NCBI GenBank assembly: GCA_013151585.1
Contig: JAADHY010000048.1
Span: forward strand, 1 to 12,213
DNA from: Planctomycetota bacterium
GTDB lineage: Bacteria > Planctomycetota > Planctomycetia > Planctomycetales > Planctomycetaceae
Length of the DNA: 12,213 nt
Reading direction: 5' to 3'
The notes beneath the pieces are model-generated. The model ran no database searches. It was not told the DNA's origin and saw only the letters and a list, made by a program, of their open reading frames with translations. Below are positions 6,509-12,213 of the stretch, one piece after another; position 1 is the first letter of the stretch; each line of letters opens with the position of its first letter. The translations under genes and the position numbers were made by a program.

Positions 6509-8080
6509 TCACTTCACCAGCCGGCGGCCGTGGGCGCGGAGGGCGTCGAGCAGAGCGTCGAGGTGATCCGGGGTGGTGAGCGGGTTGATGATCGTGACCC
6601 GCAAGGCTCCGACGCCGTCCAGCTTGGTCGGGACGATGTAGAACTCACCAGACTGGATCAAATCGCGGCGCAGGTTCAGTTGGAACTGGCCGATCGATTC
6701 CGGCGATGTGTCTCGCAATGCCTCTGGAACATGCCGGAACGCGACAATGTTGCACTCCGGCTCATGCAGCGGCTGGAAATCCGGAGCCGCCTTCAGCTTC
6801 TCATAGAACTGTCGCCCCATCGCGAAAGTCACGTCGACCATGTCGGCCAAGAGCTGCGGCCCGAACAGTGACCAAAGGCCCCACAGTCCAAAAGCCGCCG
6901 CTCGCTTCGTGCATTCGATCGTTTTCAGACCGCTGTCGTAGTCCGCGATACCTGGAGCCGACGGGTCAAACAGGTAGGGGGCATCCTGCCGGAACGCTTC
7001 GAAACGGTGTCGCTTGTCGCGGTAAAGGACGAACGCGCACAGGGCTGGCACGAAAAGCATTTTGTGAGCATCCCACACGACACTGTCCGCGCGGTCCAAG
7101 CCGGCGACCAGATGCCGGTAGCGCCGGCTGAAGCACGCCGAGCCGCCGTGAGCGGCGTCCACGTGGAGCCAGACCTCGTATCGGCGGCACACCTCGGCGA
7201 TCTGCTCAAGTGGATCGAAGGCTCCGATCGGCGTGGCGCAGGCACAAGCCACGACGGCCACAATCGGCCGGTTCTCCCGCCGCAGTGATCGAAGCAGCTC
7301 CTCCAAGCGATTCGGATCCATGCGGCGTCCGCTGTCCAGCGGCACGCGCAAAACGTTTTCGGTCCCCAGCCCGAGCACTCCGGCTGCTCGCATCACGCTG
7401 TAGTGAGCGTCGGAATGAACCACGATGGCCGGCGGCGGGCCGGTCCGCCCCACTCCTCGCTCCCAGGCATCGCCCAGCGAAACGTTGCGAGCGGTCAGGA
7501 GCCCCGTCAAATTGGCCAGCGAGCCGCCATGCGTCACCAGGCCGGAAAACTCGCCGACCCGCCAGCCGATCTGCTCGCCCAGCCGGTTCACCAGTGCGCG
7601 TTCCACCGCGGTGGCCCACGGGCCCATTTCGTAGACGGCCATCACTTGGTTCGTGACAGCCCCCACCGCATCGAACAGCCCTGCGATGGGAACCGACGCC
7701 GGGACCTGATGGCCGATGTACCGCGGATCGTGCAGATTGAGCCCTCGGGAAAGCGCGAGCCGCACCAGCTCGCTGAATCGCCGGGCCAATCGGCCGGGAT
7801 CCGCTCCTCCGGCCGCAGCAGCCAGCGATGAGTTCATCGCCGAACCATTTGCATTTTCCGGGTTCGCCGCTTCCGCCTCGCGCAGAATGCTGGCGGCGAC
7901 CTCGACGTTCTCCGACGGCTCCCTCCAATTCAACACGTCATGCCGTTGCCGATAGACGCCCTGTAAATGTTCGGCCAATAGATCGGCCAGTCGATGCCCC
8001 GCTTGCCGGAGCAGCTCCGGGTCGTAGGCCTGCCGGATGCGATCTCGGGCCGCCTCTTGCCAGTTTGTGTCGGTCGTCAT
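6509..8080 (-). CDS. Group II pyridoxal-phosphate-dependent decarboxylase
   Basis: This encodes 523 residues from the ATG at 8080 (8078-8080 on the plus strand). The frame continues to a TTG/ATG pair at 8137/8134, but those lack a good ribosome site. Group II PLP decarboxylases remove CO2 from aromatic or acidic amino acids such as Tyr, Trp/DOPA, Glu or 2,4-diaminobutyrate. Seen in order: 'THGGSLANLTGLLTARN' (about 184-200), 'HSDAHYS' with the cofactor-stacking His (about 226), 'LHVDAAHGG' with the pyridine-nitrogen Asp (about 308) and 'WDAHKML' with the Schiff-base Lys (about 340). All key residues are present, so it should be active. Most relatives have Trp or Tyr where this protein has His in DAAH. 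The substrate cannot be assigned. It lies 123 nt downstream of trmL on the same strand, so its own promoter or a long-leader operon are both possible. Confidence 0.88.
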   Translation of the reverse strand: MTTDTNWQEAARDRIRQAYDPELLRQAGHRLADLLAEHLQGVYRQRHDVLNWREPSENVEVAASILREAEAANPENANGSAMNSSLAAAAGGADPGRLARRFSELVRLALSRGLNLHDPRYIGHQVPASVPIAGLFDAVGAVTNQVMAVYEMGPWATAVERALVNRLGEQIGWRVGEFSGLVTHGGSLANLTGLLTARNVSLGDAWERGVGRTGPPPAIVVHSDAHYSVMRAAGVLGLGTENVLRVPLDSGRRMDPNRLEELLRSLRRENRPIVAVVACACATPIGAFDPLEQIAEVCRRYEVWLHVDAAHGGSACFSRRYRHLVAGLDRADSVVWDAHKMLFVPALCAFVLYRDKRHRFEAFRQDAPYLFDPSAPGIADYDSGLKTIECTKRAAAFGLWGLWSLFGPQLLADMVDVTFAMGRQFYEKLKAAPDFQPLHEPECNIVAFRHVPEALRDTSPESIGQFQLNLRRDLIQSGEFYIVPTKLDGVGALRVTIINPLTTPDHLDALLDALRAHGRRLVK

Positions 8081-8087
8081 CGCGTTG

Positions 8088-8091
8088 CCTC
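8088..8091 (-). promoter_or_regulatory. Ribosome binding site supporting the decarboxylase start at 8080
   Basis: On the minus strand GAGG lies 7 nt before the ATG at 8080. The upstream in-frame TTG/ATG at 8137/8134 has no comparable motif, which favours the shorter 523-residue protein. Confidence 0.5.
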
Positions 8092-8203
8092 GCGCTGAAA
8101 GGACGCTCGCAAGAAACCTCGGCCGTACGTCCATCAACGCGTATCTTCGAGCCTAAAGCGGAAAGATGCAATCCAGCGCCAAACGATGGTTTCTGACGGT
8201 CCG

Positions 8204-8683
8204 CTAGAGCTCCGGCAGACCGCCAAACTGGCGGATGGCTTCGTAGACGACGGCGGTCACGGCGTTGGCCAGGTTCAGACTGCGGACTTGAGGACGCATC
8301 GGCAGTCCCAAATTGTGACTGGGATTCTCGGACAAGATGCTAGGAGGCAGCCCCCGCGTCTCGCTGCCGAAAAGCAGGATATCCCCGGGCCGAAACGTCG
8401 CTTCCCAAACGTAACGAGTCGCCTTTTTCGTCAGATACCACACGGGCCGATCGGGCAGCCGCTCGCGTAACGTCGGCCAGTCATCCACGATTTCCCAGTC
8501 GAGATGCTTCCAGTAATCCAGTCCGGCCCGGCGCAGATGGTGATCGTCCATGTGAAAGCCCAGGGGGCGAATCAACCACAACTTCGCTCCGGCGGCCACG
8601 CACGTCCGGCCGATCGTACCCGTGTTCTGAGGGATCTCAGGCTGGTGCAGTACAACATGAAGGAGCGGTGACGGTTCGGTCAT
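8204..8683 (-). CDS. trmL: tRNA (cytidine/uridine-34-2'-O)-methyltransferase TrmL
   Basis: This encodes 159 residues, the standard length of this single-domain SPOUT (alpha/beta-knot) enzyme, which uses SAM to 2'-O-methylate the wobble nucleotide 34 of certain leucine tRNAs. All family signatures are present: 'PEIPQNTGTIGRTC' (15-28), 'LIRPLGF' (37-43), 'RRAGLDYW' (51-58), 'LTKKATRY' (84-91), the knot motif 'FGSETRGLP' (105-113), 'LPMRPQVRSLNLANAV' (127-142) and the C-terminal 'YEAIRQ'. The start ATG at 8683 has only a weak ribosome site, but the N-terminus aligns well with the family. It is divergent from the DUF5107-TPR gene and upstream of the decarboxylase. It is a housekeeping gene and the most reliable assignment in the window. 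Confidence 0.95.
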   Translation of the reverse strand: MTEPSPLLHVVLHQPEIPQNTGTIGRTCVAAGAKLWLIRPLGFHMDDHHLRRAGLDYWKHLDWEIVDDWPTLRERLPDRPVWYLTKKATRYVWEATFRPGDILLFGSETRGLPPSILSENPSHNLGLPMRPQVRSLNLANAVTAVVYEAIRQFGGLPEL

Positions 8684-8852
8684 GGCGCTTGCGAAGTCAG
8701 GTTGGGCTCCGTTGCGAGAAAGGTCCCTGGCTAGTCATGCTCTTTCCAGCATGGTAGCTTTTGTGGAACGCCGTTTGTAGGGCCTTGCCATTGAAGCGCC
8801 ATCGGCTGATCAAGCTGGATACTGACCTTGCGAGAAACCGGGAGGCGATCCC
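8684..8852. promoter_or_regulatory. Divergent intergenic region with hairpin and 10-bp direct repeat
   Basis: These 169 nt separate trmL (minus) from the DUF5107-TPR gene (plus) and must hold both 5' regions. CATGCT (8736-8741) and AGCATG (8748-8753) form an inverted repeat with a 6-nt loop, a possible operator. TTGCGAGAAA occurs twice in the same orientation (8712-8721 and 8828-8837), once near each gene. I find no convincing -35/-10 pair for either gene. Near the right end GGGAGG (8840-8845) is the ribosome site of the plus-strand gene. Confidence 0.4.
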
Positions 8853-11800
8853 ATGAAGGCGGCCAAGCAGCACTTTCCGATCGTTGTGTTGTTTCTCCTG
8901 TCCACCGCGTCTTCGACCGGCATGCTGGCGGGTGAAGTTCGAGCCTGGCAAGCCACGGTCACGCTGCCCACGTACCCGTGGCAAGAGGACGTGAATCCGA
9001 AGTTCTGGGCGATGGACAAGGGCCCGCGTTTCTCGACGACCGTCCGCGGCGCGATCATTTACCCTTACACGATGCAGGATCACTTGTCGCGCAGAAAGGT
9101 GCCGAAGACCTACAAGGCGCTGATGCTCGAGAACGAGTATCTGAAAGTCGTGTGTCTGCCGGAACTGGGCGGCCGGCTCTATTCTGTGCTCGATAAGACG
9201 CAGAACCAGCCCATGTTCCACCTGAATCGTGTCATCAAGCCGGGGATGATCGCCATGCGCGGCGCGTGGATCAGCGGCGGCGTGGAATGGAACACGGGCC
9301 CGCACGGGCACACGGTCACTGCCGTCTCGCCCGTCGATGCCACGCTGGGACACAACCCAGACGGTTCGGCGTTCATTGAGGTCAACAACGTCGAGCAGAT
9401 CTTCCGCACTCGCTGGACGGTGCGGGTGACCCTGCATCCGGGACGGGCGTACCTTGACGAGCGGATCCGGCTCTTCAACCCCACCGATACACCGCATCCC
9501 TATTATTTCTGGAACTGTACGGCGTTCCCGAATCGGCCGGGGACGCGGTTCATCTATCCTATGTCGCTCGGCACAGACCATTTCGGCCGCAAGTTCTTTT
9601 CGTGGCCCATCCACAACGGCAAGGATCTGACGTGGCTGAAGAACTACGAAACTTACCAGTCGATCTTTGCCGTCCAGTGCACTCACGACTTCTTCGGCGC
9701 TTACGACGTGGACGCCGATCGCGGTGTGGTGCAAGTGGCCGACCATCGGCAGCTTTCTGGCAAGAAGGCGTGGACGTGGGGCGAGTGGGATTTCGGCAAG
9801 GTTGCGCAGCAGAACCTCACCGACGAAGACGGCCCTTACATCGAAGTGCAAAGCGGGCCCCTGCCCACGCAGTCGGACTACGGCGAGCTGGGACCGCGCG
9901 AGGCGGTGAGCTGGCAGGAGTGGTGGTATCCGGTCCATGGGCTCGGCGACGGCTTCGAATACGCGACGCAAGACGTGGCGTTCCAGACGGCGCGGCAGAA
10001 CGGATCACTTACGCTGCGCATGATGGCGACCGCCGTCTTCCGCCAAGCTCGCTGCTCCGTGCGAATCGGCCGGAAAGTAGTTTTCGAGCAAGCGGTCGAC
10101 TTGTCGCCGAAAGCGGCCACGATCGTGAAAGTGACTGGGGTCGGCGACCGGTCGGCCGATATCGTTCTGACCGCCGCCAACGGACGCACGTTGGCCGCGT
10201 TCACGACGCCGCTGCCGATCCCCAAAGTCGACCCGCCGAGCGGCCCATGGCTGGCAGACCGGCCAGAAAAGGAACTGACCGCCGAAGAGGCCTACCTGCG
10301 CGGCCGAGCGGCCCATCGGGCCACGGACCGCAACCAGGCGCGAAGGTTCTACGAGTTGGCTTTGAAGCGCGATCCCGGTTTGGTCTCCGCCCTGCGAGGG
10401 CTGGCCATCTTGGATCTGGATGCCGGACGGGTGAAACAGGCGGTCCAGCGGCTGAAAAAGGCTCTGCGCCGCGATGCGGACGATGGCCGATCGTGGTTCT
10501 ATTTGGGCGTTTGCCGTCTCAGAGAGGACCAATTCGATCGGGCCTTGGACTGTGCCTTTCGAGCGGTGCGGTGTTTCGGCACAGTTTCGCTGGGCTACGA
10601 CTTGGCAGGGCGGGCGTACATGCGGATGGGGCGGTACGAGCAGGCGGTCAGCGCTTTTGACCAAGCCATACGAGCAAACGGCAACGACCCGGTCGCGCAG
10701 AACCATCTGATGCTGGCCCTTTACGCTGCTGGCCAGCGGGAACGAGCGTTTGAACGTGCCGCCGATCGAATCGCGCAAGACCCAACCGACCTGGTGCCTC
10801 GGGCGCTGCAGGCTCTGGCTGGCCGGCAACAACGTTCGGCGTTCGTCAAGCACGTGCGGGAGACGGTTGGCGAGATCGATTTCGAGATGATTGAAACCGG
10901 CCTCATGTTCGCCGAGTTGGGCCTCGTGCGCGAGGCAGCCGATTTGCTGGCCGCTGTGTGCGTCGAAGGCCAACCGACGGACGAGCGGAATCCTTTGGTG
11001 CTTTACTACTTGGCGTATTGGTCTGCTGCCAGTGGCCGTCGGGAACGATCTCAGGACTTGTTGCGCCAAGCCGCTGGCATCTGTCGCGACTTTGTTTTTC
11101 CATCGCGGGTCGAAGCCGAAGCGGTGCTTCGGTTCGCTCTGCAATTCAACCCGAACGACGGCCACGCCCATTTGCACCTGGGGAATCTGCTGGGGCATTT
11201 CGGCCGTCTGAACGAAGCCGCCGCTCATTGGCAGCAAGGGATTCGGTTCAGCCGATGTGATGCGGCTCGGGCGATGGCGTGTCGCAACCTGGGACTGTAT
11301 CGAGCGTCTGTCCGGACCGACCTGGCCGGGGCGGCGGAATTCTACCGGAAAGCCATCGCGGCTCGACCGGACGACCAGACCCTATACCGCGATTTGGCGG
11401 AGATCCTGATCGCGGACGGCAAGCGGCCGGAAGCCATCCGGGTGATGGAAACGATGCCGCACGAGGGGCTCCGGCGAGCCGACATCTTGATCCTGCTCGC
11501 CCAGGCCTACTTCGACGAAAAGCGCTACGGCGATACGATCCGGTTGCTGGAGTCGACGCCGTATTTCGTGAATTGGGAAGGTCAGGACATCACCTGGCGG
11601 CTGTTCAATCAAGCCCATGTCGCTCGCGGTAAGCAGCGGCTCGAACGGGGCGATTTGGAAGCCGCGCTGGAAGACTTCGAAGCGGCGTTGACCTATCCGA
11701 AGAACATCGGCGTGGGCCGGTCGAACAAGCCTGAGGAAGCGGCGGCTCAGTACTGGCGCGGTCGGGCGCTGCAGGCTTTGGGGCGGCTGAAAGAGGCTCA

Positions 11801-11912
11801 AGCAGCCTGGCGTGCCGGAGCCGCTCTGCCCGAGGGATCGAAAGAGCAAAACAAATACCGGCAGCTCTGTCGCAAGGCCTTGGCAGGGAGGAACAACGCC
11901 AAGCCGATGTGA
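8853..11912 (+). CDS. Exported DUF5107 (mutarotase-like) and TPR-repeat protein
   Basis: This encodes 1019 residues; the start is set by GGGAGG 7 nt before the ATG. A signal peptide is visible: basic 'MKAAK', then a hydrophobic core (about 8-25), with cleavage likely near 26-31. Residues about 45-460 match DUF5107, a galactose-mutarotase-like beta-sandwich family: 'LENEYLKVVCLPELGGRLY' (92-110), 'AWISGGVEWNTGPHGHT' (138-154), 'YFWNCTAFP' (218-226) and 'EWDFGKVAQQ' (311-320). The conserved His/Glu/Trp cluster suggests sugar binding or processing, but no reaction is established to my knowledge. From about 473 to the end are TPR helices, for example 'AYLRGRAAHRATDRNQARRF' at 480-499, 'DGRSWFYLGVCRLREDQFDRA' split around 544-564, 'YDLAGRAYMRMGRYEQAVSAF' around 582-602, and a last unit about 964-990. 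TPRs usually scaffold protein partners. DUF5107-TPR pairings recur in bacteria. The protein is probably periplasmic or extracytoplasmic. Confidence 0.85.
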   Translation: MKAAKQHFPIVVLFLLSTASSTGMLAGEVRAWQATVTLPTYPWQEDVNPKFWAMDKGPRFSTTVRGAIIYPYTMQDHLSRRKVPKTYKALMLENEYLKVVCLPELGGRLYSVLDKTQNQPMFHLNRVIKPGMIAMRGAWISGGVEWNTGPHGHTVTAVSPVDATLGHNPDGSAFIEVNNVEQIFRTRWTVRVTLHPGRAYLDERIRLFNPTDTPHPYYFWNCTAFPNRPGTRFIYPMSLGTDHFGRKFFSWPIHNGKDLTWLKNYETYQSIFAVQCTHDFFGAYDVDADRGVVQVADHRQLSGKKAWTWGEWDFGKVAQQNLTDEDGPYIEVQSGPLPTQSDYGELGPREAVSWQEWWYPVHGLGDGFEYATQDVAFQTARQNGSLTLRMMATAVFRQARCSVRIGRKVVFEQAVDLSPKAATIVKVTGVGDRSADIVLTAANGRTLAAFTTPLPIPKVDPPSGPWLADRPEKELTAEEAYLRGRAAHRATDRNQARRFYELALKRDPGLVSALRGLAILDLDAGRVKQAVQRLKKALRRDADDGRSWFYLGVCRLREDQFDRALDCAFRAVRCFGTVSLGYDLAGRAYMRMGRYEQAVSAFDQAIRANGNDPVAQNHLMLALYAAGQRERAFERAADRIAQDPTDLVPRALQALAGRQQRSAFVKHVRETVGEIDFEMIETGLMFAELGLVREAADLLAAVCVEGQPTDERNPLVLYYLAYWSAASGRRERSQDLLRQAAGICRDFVFPSRVEAEAVLRFALQFNPNDGHAHLHLGNLLGHFGRLNEAAAHWQQGIRFSRCDAARAMACRNLGLYRASVRTDLAGAAEFYRKAIAARPDDQTLYRDLAEILIADGKRPEAIRVMETMPHEGLRRADILILLAQAYFDEKRYGDTIRLLESTPYFVNWEGQDITWRLFNQAHVARGKQRLERGDLEAALEDFEAALTYPKNIGVGRSNKPEEAAAQYWRGRALQALGRLKEAQAAWRAGAALPEGSKEQNKYRQLCRKALAGRNNAKPM

Positions 11913-12141
11913 CCGTGGGGAGAGATGGGATGTTGAAAGCTCGGGGTGATCGACGAACGGTGACAAAAAGTCCTTCTTGCTGTTCTGACAGGTTAGGCGT
12001 AGAAACGAGCGTGCTTGCAGGCAATCACGACGGCGAGCCGAGCGAGCTTTGACTGGCCGCCCTTGCCCATGGGCCCTAGAATCGGCAGCTCAGACTTCGT
12101 CCAGACGTTCGCGACATTGAAGCGGAAAGGAGAAGACAGCC
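11913..12141 (+). other. Intergenic region with a possible 40-codon ORF and a weak promoter-like site
   Basis: This 229-nt gap separates the DUF5107-TPR gene from the next Tat leader. An ATG at 11930 preceded by GGGGAG (11917-11922) opens 40 codons ending with TGA at 12050-12052. About half of its third positions are G or C, clearly lower than in the neighbouring genes, and the product (N-terminus MLKARGDRRTVTKSP) resembles nothing I know, so it is probably not a gene. TTGACT (12049-12054) and TAGAAT (12077-12082) look like promoter hexamers but are 22 nt apart, too far for a normal sigma-70 promoter. The perfect palindrome GCCCATGGGC (12065-12074) lies between them. AAAGGAG (12126-12132) is the ribosome site of the next gene. 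Confidence 0.35.
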
Positions 12142-12213
12142 ATGGTACTTTCACGACGTGAGTTTCTTCAGACGGCAGGCTGAGCGGCGGGCGCGCTGAT
12201 GGCGGGCACGATT
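12142..12213 (+). pseudogene. Tat signal leader of an exported protein, interrupted by in-frame TGA (3' partial)
   Basis: The ATG at 12142 has a strong AAAGGAG 9 nt upstream and encodes 'MVLSRREFLQTAG', a textbook twin-arginine leader (S-R-R-E-F-L). The next codon, 12181-12183, is TGA. After it the same frame continues with 'AAGALMAGTI', exactly the hydrophobic Ala/Gly segment expected next in a Tat leader, and runs off the window. The match on both sides points to a real gene whose 14th codon is a stop. Possible causes are a point nonsense mutation, a sequencing or assembly error (for example TGG or CGA read as TGA), or readthrough. No selenocysteine would be expected inside a signal peptide. 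No later start with a ribosome site is visible. The nature of the mature protein cannot be judged. Confidence 0.65.

Noticed and set aside
6458..6511. Nested inverted repeats (TGACCA/TGGTCA and TGCGA/TCGCA) between the convergent PIN and decarboxylase genes, as a bidirectional terminator
   Set aside because: The stems are short, separated by unpaired stretches and lack a T-run. They could be chance.
8697..9971. Minus-strand open frame of 424 codons over the trmL/DUF5107 gap and the DUF5107 gene
   Set aside because: It runs antisense to a clearly recognised DUF5107 domain, and its product is Arg/His-rich with no motif. A GC-rich shadow.
10005..11237. Minus-strand open frame of 410 codons within the TPR region
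   Set aside because: The plus strand shows regular TPR periodicity here. The reverse frame has no recognisable domain.

Overview
The window looks like chromosomal DNA from a Planctomycetota bacterium, probably of the Pirellulales/Thermoguttaceae type. The reasons are the high GC content, the mixture of Tat-exported proteins and very large hypothetical proteins, a PL22-like propeller with a twin-arginine leader, a DUF5107-TPR giant, and a Planctomycetes-style 'SRREFLQTAG' Tat leader at the right edge. This assignment is an inference from protein style, because no rRNA or marker gene is present.

Layout, left to right. (1) The 3' part of a large protein (3-2528, +) with a degenerate PHP-like N-terminal region enters from the left edge. 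(2) It is followed after 70 nt by a two-domain protein (2599-4170, +) joining an N-terminal HIRAN domain to a C-terminal ARPP-1/DUF6569-like domain. (3) A short GC-rich palindromic element lies at 4176-4250. (4) A Tat-exported beta-propeller of the oligogalacturonate lyase (PL22) type follows (4327-5553, +). (5) A compact toxin-antitoxin operon comes next (5788-6449, +). It pairs an AF2212/DUF104-like antitoxin with a PIN-domain RNase whose start overlaps the antitoxin stop by ATGA, and it has a near-perfect extended -10 promoter upstream. (6) On the minus strand, convergent to this, are a group II PLP-dependent decarboxylase (6509-8080) and, upstream of it, the tRNA 2'-O-methyltransferase TrmL (8204-8683). 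(7) Divergent from trmL is a 1019-residue exported DUF5107 (mutarotase-like) plus TPR protein (8853-11912, +). (8) The window ends in the Tat leader of another exported protein (12142 onward), interrupted by an in-frame TGA.

The genes do not form one pathway. Three large genes (PL22-like, DUF5107-TPR and possibly the PHP-like protein) fit an extracytoplasmic carbohydrate-processing lifestyle. TrmL is housekeeping, and the TA pair is an accessory module. The least ordinary items are the HIRAN plus ARPP-1 fusion, the PL22-like protein that keeps a metal/base constellation but seems to lack the charge-stabilising arginine, the interrupted Tat leader, and the palindromic element whose loop is complementary to its own upstream flank. 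I did not see a clear new defence or mobile system, CRISPR array, tRNA, rRNA or transposase.
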